The translations under genes and the position numbers were made by a program. The notes beneath the pieces were generated by a model that was not told the DNA's origin, did not search any database, and was given only the letters and a program-made list of their open reading frames with translations. A DNA stretch of 64,000 nt. Source: Nephrocerus scutellatus (taxonomy: Eukaryota > Arthropoda > Insecta > Diptera > Pipunculidae). Numbering within the stretch: the stretch's first letter is position 1; the number at the start of each line of letters is the position of its first letter. The stretch is taken from NCBI GenBank assembly GCA_947095585.1, contig OX352763.1, positions 42,210,010-42,274,009 on the forward strand, read 5' to 3'. Positions 11,896 through 23,560 of the stretch are shown one piece after another.

Positions 11896-13590
11896 AATCT
11901 ATAAATTTTGATAGTTGAATCGATAAATCCAAATTCATGGATACAAAATTCAATCCACTTATAAGTCAAAATGAATCCTGCACTAAAAAACTCCTTCTTG
12001 AGTTAAGCCTACAATAATTTCAATACTAAAAGATTCTATTTAATTGTTTTTAAGATAAAATGTTTGCAAATTTAATTCATAGAAATCTTCCAACCAGTAA
12101 ACTGCAGCCAAGCGCATCAACCATAAAGCTTCAAATATTTCATTTCCATTTCCATTGCGTAACAAGGGGGTGTTATCAAAAATCCAGAAATAGGATCACA
12201 AGCTCATCCAACAATAAATAACGTATGTGTTAGTTTTATTTTGTAAAATTTCCGATGAATTTTGGCATACAGTTGACTTTTTCTTATGTTCTCGTAGTCT
12301 GTTGGAAGGGGGAGGCGGTGCTAGCTGAAAGCCCCTATTTGATCACCAAATGTAGATGTGGCATATAATACCGTGTGTGTGGATGTGAAAACCTTTCACA
12401 GAAAATAGTTTTTATAGGGAGAGATGTTATTATTTTTCTCTTCCTCTAACCATAATGTAAGCAAGGAGGACTGGGTGAACCACAAAATGTACAAATTCCT
12501 TCAGCTCGAAGTCAAAAAATGGAGAGATGGCTATAAATTTACAAAACCGAAAGGAAAAATATACGGTGGTAGCGTTTCCTCTGAGTCCGTTTCTAATTAA
12601 AGGTAAACACTTTTCATTAGGCTAATGAGTTGTCCGTTAACTGGCAATAATGAGGAATGTTCTTGTATGTGTGCACGGTAGGTACTTATCGACAGTTGAC
12701 AGTATAGCAAGCGTGTTACTGTATTAATTCTGGGTGACCTACTTTCTTATGTCCGACAGTTTTCGAGAGTGAAGATGAACTTGCAGGTAGAATATGTGAA
12801 AATATTGCTCAACGGGAACTTCTTCCATCTGCATCGGTTGGTGCGGTTTAATTCAATACATGCTCTTATGAATTCACTAGAAGGAAACTAAGGATATTCT
12901 AATGTATAACCCGCAAACTAAACTATGTAGCAGTAATATCCTTTGAGGCTTAGTATTGTATTGAAATAGCAAGTTCGTGCAGTTTGGTCTTAAAGGTCAG
13001 CATATCAAATGTCAGTGTATGCTTGATGTACAAAAAAGGTGAGACTGATGCTTTAAAAAAAAAAATACGAACCGTACTGGCGTTATTCATAGTTACCACG
13101 CTCGCTTCAAATATCTGATGTTGTGAGACTGTGTTCCGCTACACGAGCACGTATGTATATATTGGCCTTGTGAATATTCCATTGAAACCTTTGGCACTGA
13201 CCCTTTTCAAATCGTCTACGCTATGTTTTCACTAAATAATGTCAAATAATACAAATATATAGTGCACTAGTGATGGATATATCCCAATAATAATGTGAGA
13301 TTGAGGTTAGTTGTTCCATAGTAGAGAGGTTGGTTGCAGCGCTCGAAATTAGAAAGCAAACGGAGCAAACTTTATTTAATTAACTGAATAAACATTCAAG
13401 CTTCTTCTTATTTTCAAATAAAAACTTAATAAGTGATTTACGATTTAAAACTTTAAAATTGTCCTTGATTATAATGTAGCGGTAATTGAGTCCAGCTCAA
13501 TTATCAATTCGTTTTTATGGTGGTGTGAGAGGAAATGTGGTGTTCATTTTGTTTCCTCAAATCTGGAAGCTGTCGCTACTCTCCACATCT
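11896..13590. other. Unique AT-rich DNA, no recognised gene
   Basis: No ORF of note, no repeat family shared with other parts of the window that I could see. A poly-A run lies near 13055-13065. Confidence 0.5.
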
Positions 13591-13596
13591 TTCATC

Positions 13597-15320
13597 ATCA
13601 TCATATTTGGGTCTACAACCGGGGTCCGGTCCTAGCCTACCGCAAAAAGTCTCTTCATCGGTCCCGATTTCGAGCCGATGTCATCCAGTTTGGCATCCCT
13701 AAAGTCTGGCCATCCTGGTCTACGCCATTCTTCCAGCGTAGGCTTGGCAGGCCTCGTTGTCGCTCATGCGATCTAGGTGTCCTGCCAACCGGAGCCCACC
13801 GAGCTTAATTTTCTTGACGATGTCGACATCGCGGTAACGCTCGTAGATCTCATCATTATAGAGTCTCCGGAATCGTCCTTCCTCACATATGGGGACAACA
13901 ATTCTCCGTAAGATTTTTCTCTCGAACGCAGCTAAGAGGTCAGAATGCTTTTTGCACCCAAGTCTCGGATCCATATGTAAGTAATGGTATGACCATTGTC
14001 TTATATATCAGCAGCTTGGATGTTATGGTTAAATTCCTGGATTTGAAGAGTCTTGACAGACTATAGTAGGCCTTCTTGGCTTTAAGCAACTGTGCGCGTA
14101 TTTCTGGTTCCATGCTGTTATCGGCTGCTACAGTTGACCCGAGATAGTTAAAGGATTGCACTACTTCAAATTCGCGCTTCACTATTTGAATTGAGGGACC
14201 AATGATGGATCCTCTACTCGCAAACGTGGCCACCATGTACTTTGTTTTGCTCTCATTTATGTGCAGCCCCAGATTTCGTGCCCCTTCATCTATCTGGACG
14301 AAAGCTTCCTGTACAGCTCTTCGATTTCTACCAACGTTTTCAATATCGTCTGCGTAAGCAAGTATCTGAATGGACTTGTAGAGGATTGTTCTTCTCGCCG
14401 TTACGTCAGAGTCTCAGATCAGTTTTTCCAACGCCAAGTTGAAGAGGACGCATGCCAGTCCATCCTCTTGTCGGAGACCGTTATAGATGTTGAATGGGAT
14501 TGATAGTGATCCGGAAATTTTTACTTGGATTATAACATTGGTCATGGTCAACCTACATAGTCGTGCCAGTTTTTTGGGGATCTCATGGCTTTATAAAGTT
14601 CTACTCTGGCTTTGCTATCATAGGCGGCTTTAAAGTCTATAAAAAGATGGTTTAGTGAGTTTTGAAACTCTAGACATTTTTCCATCACCTGCCTAATGGT
14701 GTAGATCTGATCAGTTGTTGATTTGCCTGTGATGAAGCCACACTGGTATGGACCAATGATGACTTTAGCGTATGGGGCTATCCTGCCTTGAAGGATAGAG
14801 GAGAAAATCTTATACGCGGTACTCAACAGCATTTTGTGATATCTCCTTTCTTATGCATGGGGCACAGGATAGCTTCTGGCATAGCTTCTGGCATAGATTC
14901 TTCCTCCCATACTTGCACTATTATTTCATGAATTGCTTGGTGTAATGTGGGGCCTCCAATTTTTATCAGTTCCTCTGGGATCCCATTAGATCCCGGGGCC
15001 TTATTATTTTTGAGCCGATTTATCGCTCTGCTAACTTCGGTGGCGGCAGCATCGTATGATCTTCGGTAATTGGTGGAGCCTCCAATTCCTCTATTAACTA
15101 CCCATTTAGCAACTCATGAAAGTGCTCTTCCCATCGCTCTAAGATGCCTTTAAGATCGGTGATCAGATTACCCTCTTTGTCGTTGCTGTATGTATATAGC
15201 GTCATACCGCGGACTCTTTGGTAGAACTTCCGCGCCTGGTGCGGTCCTTGCTCTCTGTACTGTTCTAGTTCACGGACGAGATTCTTCTCCCAGGCCCAGA
15301 ATTCTTATCGCTGATCCTTC
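13597..15320 (-). pseudogene. RTE-like non-LTR retrotransposon, RT to 3' end, 5'-truncated
   Basis: Reading the minus strand: a pre-RT linker (WEKNLVRELEQYREQ, about 15290-15240), then NKAPGSNGIPEELIK (around 15000), LLSTAYKIFSSILQGR and IGPYQCGFITGKSTTDQI (14832-14700) and FIDFKAAYDS (about 14650-14620) of a reverse transcriptase; then FNYLGSTVAADNS and YGSETWV (14160-13950) and a C-terminal segment ERKILRRIV ... LAGHLDRMSD (13930-13760). The RT part between about 14540 and 14240 (including the YADD site) is degenerate. The 3' end is a CATCATC-type repeat rather than poly-A (plus strand 13595-13605), as is usual in RTE elements. Several stops and frameshifts; a 12-bp tandem duplication near 14875 repeats MPEA. 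Clade assignment is by recollection of similar insect sequences. Confidence 0.85.
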
Positions 15321-17435
15321 AAGGTCGAGCATACCCCCACCGAGAGAGTGGGGATGATTTATACAAGGTTGCGCGCTTTAATGTTATACTTGCCGTTCGC
15401 AAAGACTGAACGCGATCGGTTGAATGGTTTGGCAGTCTATAGCTAACATACATACATAGATTAGATATACATACAGAGTTTTTCTTTATTCTATGGATTC
15501 AACATCATATGGATTGAACCTCATTGGATATGTCTTGTTGGAGATAGTACCCCAGGTCCACGATAGGGTGCAATTTAAGTTTAATTTAATCTTAGTTTAA
15601 GTCTATGCTGCTGTTGGCATACACAGGGAGAAACATCGTGGAAATTGGTATTGACGAGAGGACGAAGGAACATGATTTTATGTGTATTATGTAGACTGGT
15701 CCCTATTTATTACGTCAAGAATAATGAATCAGACTGGAAGGATCAAGCTTAAGCATCAATACTATTGCGATTTTCTCGCTCATCATAATGTTCCTTGGAT
15801 ATACATGCGAATGTACACGAGAACAACATCATCATTAACTAAAACACGTAAATGCAATTATTAATTATACATGCACACTTTTGTGTGTAGAATCTACCGT
15901 TAATTCTTAAAACCATTACGAAATTTCATTCCCGCATGGATATAAAAATGCACCAACAATGTCAGCAATGCAATTAAATGCTAATTTTCTGTGGTTTCAC
16001 GAACATCAACAAATGATGTTTCAACAGATCATTATTATTCATCTCCCAATGCTTACTCACCACAACAACAACAACAAAACTGTGAAGCTTTTCAATGTCA
16101 CTATGCGAGATGGAAATACAACGAAAAAAAAAAAGAAAATCCTGATCGTGAAGTATCAACTTAAATTGGTGCTTTAATTTGAATCTGACAATCTAAACGA
16201 CAAAAGGAGCTTAAAAAGTTGTTTGGTATATTTTTTGGGTGGGTTTCTGTGATATATATAAGGATTTTAAAAAATCTTTAAAACAGAGCAGTCCGAGGGA
16301 ATGGGGGGATTTGCATGAAATATGCAAAGGTATTTACCTGCCCACTTTGTATCTGTCGTTAGAAGATGGCCCCTCAAAGTGTATCTATCCTTTCGTATAT
16401 CATGCTGACCAACTCATCTACCTCGAGTTTTCCAACTAATCCAGCTTTTCCTCCTTTTTCTATGTAATGACTAAAAGGTGTCTTTTTGTGCGGCAATCTT
16501 AAGATAACTCCTTCAAGTCCTTCAACTTTTGTTATTTTGTTTCTTCTTCCATTTTGGTATTTCTAGTGTTGGTTTTAGTTGTGGGGAGATGGATGTTTGA
16601 TTCGTGACGTTTTGCCTATCTGCGATGCTTTTAGTTTGTTGTTTGGCTGGCTGTGTGTATTATAACATAGAGAATGTCCTCATCTATATTCATCATTCGA
16701 ATAAAATATTCTTCAGGAATAATTGACATGAAAAGGTAATAGTACTTTCGAGAGGTCTTGTATATTAAAGGAAGGAATTCTTCTCTGGATTCGTCGGTTC
16801 GAAGCGTTCTGTTTTGTGCTTATGTTCGACTGGATTGCGTGGAGTCGTACATTTTCTTTTATGAGATTGTTTATCAGTTTTGTAGCATTGAATGAGTTTA
16901 AAACTCGCATAATTAAAGTGAATACAATTAAATTCAGTATATGTTTTAATGTTCAATTAGTAAAGGCGATTTAAAGTTTAAAACGCAGACGAAAACATTT
17001 CCTTACTTTATTTTTTCCTTACTTTAATTTACAGAATTTCCAGTTTTTGAACATAAACAGTCGTGTTAAGAAGCATCGGCCATAGTTTAGTTGAAATTGC
17101 ATCGGACACCGGAACACCGTCAAGGAGTTACTAAAACTTTATCTAAATAATCATTTAATTTTTGGGAAAAAATCATCATGAGCCACGAAGCTTCCTTTGA
17201 GTTTTCTGGCCTTGTTAATAAATCAAAAGAGCCGCTTTAAGGACAGTGAAAATGCTCAATTGATACATCAACGACCTTTGCATCCTCGCAGACTTACTGT
17301 ATGTTGCGCCATTTAGTGTCTTTCTTAAAAGGCAAGTGACAATGGCGTAACAATTACTAGAATTCTATCACGACGAGATGCCCGCACTGGATCGATTGGG
17401 GAAACTAAGCTGCTTCTCGACAGAACGGTGCTACA
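15321..17435. other. Unique AT-rich DNA, no recognised gene
   Basis: A (CAA)n tract lies at about 16059-16078 and a poly-A run near 16125. Short ORFs (for example 15682-15864, 15959-16177) have no recognisable features. A tagatacatacata-type low-complexity stretch lies near 15450-15475. Confidence 0.5.
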
Positions 17436-17439
17436 TGCC

Positions 17440-17580
17440 AAGCTCTGTCTTTCCACATTACTATGATCCACAGGCATTCAAGACACAAGCTCATAGACAT
17501 CTCCTCTTTACTCCTCCTTTTCCTTTACGCCCACGCTCTGCCAAGCATATAGCCGAGCATTACAAGGATGCGAACCCCTT
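17440..17580 (+). pseudogene. CR1-like retrotransposon, last codons and 3' end
   Basis: The frame from 17378 reads VFPHYYDPQAFKTQAHRHLL, which is the C-terminal tail of the CR1/Jockey-like family also present at 30318-31990 and 39190-40260 (minus); the nucleotide match to the complement of 30317-30410 is clear (shared gatccacaggcattcaagac and gccaagcat). Only about 140 bp remains. It abuts a truncated LTR immediately downstream. Confidence 0.7.
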
Positions 17581-17848
17581 TGATTGAGTATAAATAGAGG
17601 CGTTAGGCCGAAGTAAGATTATTAGTGAATTGGAATTTAACCAGTGAAGTTGTAAAAGTTCTTGCAAAGCGATTAAGCTACTACCTAAGAGAATTATTGT
17701 AAACTACAAGTGTTCTTGTGTACATTTAAAATTATCAGCAGTATAAATTGTGAACTTGTGTTATTTTTACTGTTTGTAAATTAATAAACTTGTGTTGTGT
17801 TTTATTTGCAAAATTCTTTACGAACTCGAAAGCCTGAATTGCGTAACA
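17580..17848 (+). mobile_element. Truncated LTR (3' 270 bp), same family as the solo LTR at 35694
   Basis: From ttgattgagtataaataga onward this follows 36059-36337 closely: TATA box (TATAAATA at about 17590), the phrase taagctactacctaagagaa, an AATAAA-like signal near 17784, and the terminal CGTAACA at 17842-17848. The next four bases are ATAT, as at the solo LTR. The U3 upstream of the TATA box is missing and replaced by the CR1-like tail. No internal retroviral-type sequence follows. Confidence 0.75.
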
Positions 17849-18536
17849 ATATAATCTACAGATGTCTCATGCCATGCCCATGCAATGAACTGAGGAATAT
17901 CGATTTCATCTGCCTGCTCGATTTTTGTCCATATTCGAATTATTTGTACTTTATAATTTTCAAAAGATCTATGATCCGTTTTATTAAAAAGAGCTTGGGT
18001 GTAGAACTTAAATTTTATATGTCGAAGTGAAATATACTAGACATAAAAAAGGAAAAGTGCACTTGAGTAGAGCCGTGTAAATGAAACTTAAATGCTAGGT
18101 TTGTGTATAGGATTTTTTTAGTTACATTATTTGAAAATAGATGGCATATAAATACAGCAAATAATTTTGTGAACATCACTTCGCTACATAAGCGTAAGAT
18201 ATTTAGGTATTTATTATCTTTGCTATAACCTACCTAACGATACGATATATATTTTGCGAGAAATATTCCCCTGCCGCATAATGTCAAACAGAGGTGATAT
18301 CGATTGGCCCCTTAATTGGCTTCCTTAAGGAGACCTTATAGACAAACTACTATCACGATGGTTAAGGACAACAACATTCAAGAAATTCGTGAAAAACCAT
18401 CAATGTTATGCAAAATATGGCTTCTACACCGCGGCCAGAGCCGGCCATTTGGTCGCAATAATATTCCATACAAAATTATAACATTATTAATAAGTAAAAT
18501 TATATTGTATGTATTTCATTTCATAAAATAAAATTT
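17849..18536. other. Unique DNA
   Basis: No ORF or repeat recognised beyond AT-rich unique sequence. Confidence 0.5.
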
Positions 18537-18786
18537 GGCGCATAGACCGTTGTGTTCCTGGGTTCTCTCTACCATCATTCGTGATTTGCTTGTTATATTT
18601 TTGCACACAAATATATATATACACAAATATATATACGACAGCAAGTGAAAAACATAATCATGGCTGTTATTACTCTCAGACGTTTGGCAGGCATTCGCGA
18701 GAAATGTTTTTTTGTTATTTTTGGGATTCTGACCTAGAATGTCTCGCTCAGTAGTCCAACACACTAACCACTTAAGCAACGGCGCC
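18537..18786 (-). mobile_element. tRNA-derived SINE, copy S1 (diverged)
   Basis: On the minus strand it starts GGCGCC at 18786, contains a decayed tRNA-like head, then the internal phrase ttcgcgaa...gccaaacgtctgagag and ends in the conserved cggtct/ggcgc block at 18537-18550. The B box is badly altered (plus strand ttctgacctagaatg where other copies have ggttcgaatcc). An ATATAC microsatellite has grown inside at 18608-18640. Oldest-looking of the seven copies. Confidence 0.65.
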
Positions 18787-18835
18787 TTTGTCATTCCATT
18801 CCATAGTAACAGGTTTGGAACATAAATAAAAACAC

Positions 18836-19205
18836 CCCATTAAAATTTTTCATGTAAATTCTCTAATAACCAAAAGTATACTGAATTCCACTATAAATGC
18901 TGAAATATAAAAACACATACACATCGTAAAGCAAGCAGCGCTGCTCATAGCGAACAACGCACACAGAACACAGTCATTATAGTATGAAATGATCTGATGT
19001 CGGGAAAAAATTTTGTATGGGAGCCCCCGGACCCCGCGGCCCAATCACACTCAAATTTATACAGAAAGTATTGTCACCGGAAATATATATGTGTGCAAAA
19101 TTTTAATAAAATCGGGCTTTAGGAAGTGTGTTAAAAATTGATAACAAAATTTTGCCCACCAGCCAGCCAACCACGGACACGCGAAGTTAATATAGAGAAT
19201 TTTAA
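18836..19205 (+). mobile_element. AAATTCTCTA-family repeat, copy D (internally deleted)
   Basis: Left terminal block (ccccattaaaatttttcatg then AAATTCTCTA at about 18856) and right terminal block (gaagttaatatagagaatttt, ending near 19205) are both present. The core is short: about 130 bp at 18866-18990 is not family-like, then one monomer (gtatgggagcccccggacc, aaatatatatgtgtgcaaaat). The microsatellite site carries a CCAG-type run (19158-19170). Confidence 0.75.
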
Positions 19206-19696
19206 AAACACCCTGGATGTGTTTTTAAATTATAAAATTTTTTAAAAATTATTTATTTGTTTATAAAAAATTCAAAACAATATTAGTAATAGAAACAAGC
19301 GTGTGTGTTGAATTTTAAAGAATGATAACGTAATCGCGTTTGTAGTTTTTTCCCCTCCCACAAAATAAATATTGTAAATATTAAAAATAGGTTAATAAAT
19401 AAACTTTTCAGTGGGATCAAACTTGATAAGAAATCGTTAACTGAGGGTAAAATAATTATTTTGGTATATAAATTGGATTCACATCAATTAAATTGCCTTA
19501 CCCAAACTAGGGCGCCAACTTAAACTGATGGAAAGTTTTAGTTCAACGTTTTCGATGTTCTATCTCATCATTCTTATGAGTTATGAGTCCACCAATATAA
19601 AATTGGCAGACTATGGAAGGTTTGCGTGATATTAGCAAAGATAATAAATAACTTGATGTCTTACGCTTATGGACATATGCTATGTTCACTATGTGT
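19206..19696. other. Unique DNA
   Basis: AT-rich, no ORF or repeat recognised. Confidence 0.45.
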
Positions 19697-19766
19697 GGAC
19701 GCCGTGGCTCAGTGGATAAGAGCATGGTTTCTGAGCAGGAGGTTCGTGGTTCGAATCCCAGTAACT
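19697..19766 (+). mobile_element. tRNA-derived SINE, copy S2 (head only)
   Basis: Only the tRNA-like head is kept: A box tggctcagtgg (19705-19715) and B box ggttcgaatcc (19749-19759). It stops after gtaac; the SINE body is absent. It could be mistaken for a tRNA gene, but the acceptor stem does not pair and the same sequence begins every other SINE copy. Confidence 0.75.
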
Positions 19767-20335
19767 GATGACGATGATATTAATACAAATGCCGATTTTC
19801 TTGAAATACGAATTGCTCAGTTTATGTGAAGCAGAATTAGTTCTAAGCGCCACAGAGAAAGGCAGATAGCAATGATCCAAGTTCTCGAGGAAACTTTTTG
19901 AGTATTGTTGAGTTATTAGCAAAATACGATCCGATTTTACAAGAATTGTTAAGTTAACCAAAGGGCCAGCCAGAATACTTAAGTCCAAAATTACAAAATC
20001 TACGAATAGGTATCGGTTTTATGCAGAAACTCAATACATGATTACATTTTTAATGTTTTTGAGAAAAGTAGTTTTTAATTTTCAAAAGGTGTGGAAAATT
20101 CTACTGTTGTCGCTTACTACACTTAGCTGGTCAATGTAATTACTTTTCAATAAATAAAGCCAATTTCAATTGATAAAAAAGTTATATGTGTATATAAAGG
20201 TAATTAAAATTAAAAACTAATTAAAATGTAATTGTTTGTTGTTTTGTGAAGTTAAGGACTCTTTGCATTCCAAAAACATTCGCACTGCGTTAGAAAAATT
20301 AAAATTTAACATTTGAAATAAAATTAAAAAATAAA
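19767..20335. other. Unique DNA
   Basis: AT-rich, no ORF or repeat recognised. Confidence 0.45.
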
Positions 20336-20339
20336 AAAA

Positions 20340-20836
20340 ACCCATATCAAATTATTAAAAAAAATCTATTGGACCCCGGGGCTAGATTACTTTTTCTAAA
20401 TTTTTAGAAAAAGTCTTATCCATCGGAGATTTAAAAAAATCTGGTAAATTTTAAATAAAAATTGTATGGGAGCAAAGATTGAATAAAATCGGCCAAATTA
20501 ACAAAAAATATATATAAGAACCACTAGGCCCTGGGGCCCCATCACTTCCAAATTTTTACATAAAGTGTTGTCAATGGAGATACACAGTTGTACAAAATGA
20601 AGAAAATCGGGCTTTGGGAAGTGGGTTAAAAATTGATCGCAAGATTCCACCACCGAACGAACGAAAAAACGAAAGAACGAAAGAACTAAAGAACTAAAGA
20701 ACTAAAGAACTAAAGAACTTAAGAACTAAAGAACTAAAGAACTAAAGAACTAAAGAACTAAAGAACTAAAGAACTAAAGAACGAAAGAACGAACCAACGA
20801 CAGACAGAACGACAGAGCCATGCCGAAGTTAATATA
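20340..20836 (+). mobile_element. AAATTCTCTA-family repeat, copy E (interrupted by a SINE)
   Basis: Two to three monomers (accccggggctagattact, ttatccatcggagatt, ggccctggggccccatcact, caatggagatacacag), then gggctttgggaagtgggttaaaaattgatcgcaagattccacc broken into its parts in the usual order, then a long microsatellite (20655-20815) and gaagttaatata at 20825-20836, where SINE S3 is inserted. The terminal block resumes at 21131. The left terminus is not recognisable. Confidence 0.8.
20655..20815. repeat. Octanucleotide tandem repeat (AAAGAACT)n with variants
   Basis: About 15-20 units of AAAGAACT with ACGAAAGA variants at both edges. It occupies the site where other copies of the AAATTCTCTA family carry CCAG, GTCG or CAAA repeats. 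Confidence 0.9.
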
Positions 20837-21130
20837 ATAATAATAATATTCGGTGCGACAGACCGTGTGGTCTAAGGCCTAGCTTCTCGCGACCATTTGT
20901 ATTGTGCACATATATTTTTGGACACAAATGGAAGGGACCTACAAATTAAGGCCGGATCGGAAGGCCGATTGAGAAGCTTTCCGTGACAAGTTATTACTCT
21001 CGGAACGTTTGTCACCCATTCGCGAGAGGTGGGACACCGTGAAAAATACTTTTGGTGTTACTGGGATTCGAATCACGAACCCCTGCTCAGTAGCCATGCG
21101 CTATTCCACTAAGCCACGGCACCCACCGAA
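20837..21130 (-). mobile_element. tRNA-derived SINE, copy S3 (full length)
   Basis: Minus-strand order: head beginning near 21125, A box (complement of 21108-21118), B box complement ggattcgaatc at 21064-21074, internal phrases ttttcacggtgtcccacctc and gtcacggaaagcttctc, conserved 3' block with agaccg-type stem, and ATT-rich tail (plus strand ataataataatatt, 20837-20850). Flanked by a 12-bp direct repeat gaagttaatata (20825-20836 and 21131-21142), a typical LINE-driven target-site duplication. Confidence 0.92.
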
Positions 21131-21160
21131 GAAGTTAATATAGAAAACTTAATAATACAC
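21131..21160 (+). repeat. AAATTCTCTA-family repeat, copy E terminal remnant
   Basis: The sequence gaagttaatatagaaaactt is the outer end of copy E displaced by SINE S3; the expected gagaattt is mutated to gaaaactt. Confidence 0.75.
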
Positions 21161-21570
21161 ACGCGCTCGCTCGATTATGCATTCACAAATACAAATCGCC
21201 TAAATGTATGCAATACAGAGAAAGGAAAAATACAATCGCGCAGAACTTAAAATAAAGGGGTTGAGGGATTAGGCAGGGTTGTCTTTTATCACCGCTACTC
21301 TTTCTGACTTTTCTCTACAGTGTCATTGTGCAAATATTATCGAACCACCCAACGGTATGTAATGGCTCCTTGATCAAAGACTCTATGATTTGAACTACGT
21401 TAACGACATCTGTCTTATCCTCTATATACTAATTGACTATGTCCCTCATCCACAAAGAAAGTAGTTCTAAAATTGTAATGAAATACACAAACCATAATGG
21501 GGAGTTTAAATAACACGGAGAAATATTTTAATTGTAAGGCAATTAAATACATTAAACATTAAATAGAATA
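21161..21570. other. Unique DNA
   Basis: No ORF or repeat recognised. Confidence 0.45.
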
Positions 21571-21572
21571 AT

Positions 21573-22806
21573 ACGAGGGGTGCCGTAAAAGTTTATAGAA
21601 AAAGTATGTAATAACAAATTAAAAATTTTCATTAAAAATTGCTTTATTGCTTTTCAAAAAATTCGCCTTTAAGATATATACACTCAAACCATTTATCGAA
21701 ACACTTTTTCAGTCCGAAGATGATAGCTCCAAAACATGGTTTTTGAACGCTTCAACCACTCCTTCAGGCGATAAAAATCGTTGTCCAAGCATTTTATCTT
21801 TAATTGTTGGGAACAGGAAGAAGTCATTGGGTGCCAAGTCGGGGCTGTAAGGCGGATGACCTATCAATTCGATCGCTTGAGTGCTCAAATACTCGCTTGT
21901 TTGATGTGATGTGCTTGAGCTCGCATTATCGTGATGGAAAATGATTGTTTTCTCTCTATTTGTTGAAAACCGCGGGCAAATGGTCGTATAACAAGCTGAA
22001 TTGACTGTCTTTTGATTTTCAAGAGCCACAGTAGCCACATGACCGGTTTTCGTGAAGAAACACGCCCATTTGCTTCCCAACGCTCCGAGTTCGCACCACG
22101 TTTGTTGGTTTTTCTTCGAATTGGAAGACCCAAACAGTCGATTGCCCTTTTCTTTCCGGCTCATACGCAAATATACATGACTCGTCACCTGTCACGATCT
22201 TGTATACGTTTTTGGAAGTACCATCAACGAATTGTTCAAGCATTTGGCGGCACCAATCGACACGAACCTTTTTTTGTGCGTCTGTCAAAAAATGTGGATT
22301 CCAACGTGCACATAGCTTTCGCACCTTTAATTGTTCATGTAAGATCGTATATATGCTGGTGTTACTAATGCATAGGCAAACTTCGATTTCCCGATAAGTC
22401 ACATGACGATTCTCTCCAATCAGTTTTCTCACAGCATCAATGTTTTCTGGCACAACAGCTGTTTTAGGACGACCTTACGAGGCTCGTCTTTGAGTGAACG
22501 TCGTTCGGGTTTAAATTCATTGTACCTAGCCAAGGATGCTGCTTCGTCGCCAAAAGTCGAATGAAGTGATTCAAAGCACTGTTGTTGAGTTAGCCCGATT
22601 GAAAATCGTAAAAAATCATCACCCAAAAATTTAATTTTTTCACTGAATTCAATTTTTCAATTAAATAAAAAACAATGTTGCGATGCGAGCTGACAGATTA
22701 CTTTTGAGAAGCATAACCTCCAAAAATGTTAAACCTTTTGACTGACATAGAGATTTGAGATCGGAAAGCACTAGTATTACCATTTTCTAAAAACATTTAC
22801 GGCACA
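21573..22806 (-). mobile_element. mariner element (D,D34D), decayed but with both inverted repeats
   Basis: Left end gtgccgtaaaagtttatag (from 21580) mirrors the right end, whose complement reads gtgccgtaaatgtttttag (to about 22805). The outermost few bases differ: cgagggg on the left has no partner on the right, so the right tip is mutated or lost. Length about 1.23 kb is normal for mariner. The element follows ata at 21570-21572, consistent with TA targeting. It holds the transposase pseudogene on the minus strand. Confidence 0.9.
21709..22626 (-). pseudogene. mariner transposase pseudogene
   Basis: Three frames are needed. 22626-22480: N-terminal helix-turn-helix part (FLRFSIGLTQQQCFESL, DEAASLARYNEF). 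22453-22019: second DNA-binding part (IGENRHVTYREIEVCL, ISNTSIYTILHEQL), the linker and first catalytic aspartate in VTGDESCIFAYEP. 22090-21709: IIFHHDNAS with the second aspartate and YSPDLAPNDFFLFP with the third; 34 residues separate them, giving D,D34D. So all three catalytic residues are kept, but the WVPHEL-like motif is altered to VWVFQFEEKP and at least two frameshifts (near 22455-22480 and 22020-22090) break the gene. Function in life: cut-and-paste transposition in the nucleus. Confidence 0.92.
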
Positions 22807-23384
22807 TTGCTGCAGCCACACTCGTGTCAAATAATTCGCACGGAATTACGGATAATCAAAGCAGACTAACTATAGGGCTTAATATCAAAATCCGCAATAG
22901 CAAAATAATGCGGATAGGTACCAAAAACATAAAGTTATTGTGCAGTTTTTTTTACAATATATGGCAGCTGTCTCTGGAGGCGGATGTTTAAGCCCGCATC
23001 AGATAAGTCAGGCGTTTAACTTACTAGAAATTGTTTGGCGTACACGGTTCTTCTTTACCAACATTTCGAACGATCTATCCAGCAAACTTTACTGATGACA
23101 CTCGCAAAACAGCAGCCAATCTCAACCGAATTTAGTCGTGGAAAATGGCAATTAAAGGCAACGCCTTGCGCTAGAAGGACGACGATTTTGCAAATACGGC
23201 CTTTGAGTGGAATCACCGGGAACTCTCGCATTTATTGGCTAAAAAAAAACTACATGGCAGAGATCAAGCGGCTGGTTCGTTATCATCCGTTACCGCCTCT
23301 AAAGGACCCCTTTTTTTTTTTATATATTTTCATTTATTAACTTTTGTTAATCGATTTTTTAAATCAATTTTGAGCACTTAAAAA
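22807..23384. other. Unique DNA
   Basis: A 101-codon frame at 23035-23340 has no recognisable domain and ends in a poly-F run encoded by a T tract, so it is not supported as a gene. Confidence 0.45.
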
Positions 23385-23560
23385 ACCCAACCCATAAAAG
23401 TAAATTTTTTGTAAATGCACTCATCGGAGTTGCTCATGTGTGCATAGTTAGAATAAAATCTGGTTAATCTTGAAAATGTTTATATCGGAGCCCCTCGGCC
23501 TTGGCGCCCGATAACTTCCTAATTTTAACAAAAATGGTTGTCATCGGATAGAATTATTAT
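23385..23560 (+). repeat. AAATTCTCTA-family repeat, degenerate copy F
   Basis: Begins with the outer block caacccataaaag then a mutated inner terminus (gtaaatgcactc), followed by one monomer (tcggagttgctcatgtgtgc, gaataaaatctggttaat, cggagcccctcggcc) and the start of a second (ttgtcatcgga). The right side is missing. Confidence 0.55.

Noticed and set aside
19697..19770. Possible functional tRNA gene
   Set aside because: A and B boxes are present, but the acceptor stem does not pair and the sequence is the head of the SINE family.
20655..20815. Telomeric or centromeric satellite
   Set aside because: The octamer array is a microsatellite confined within one transposon copy.
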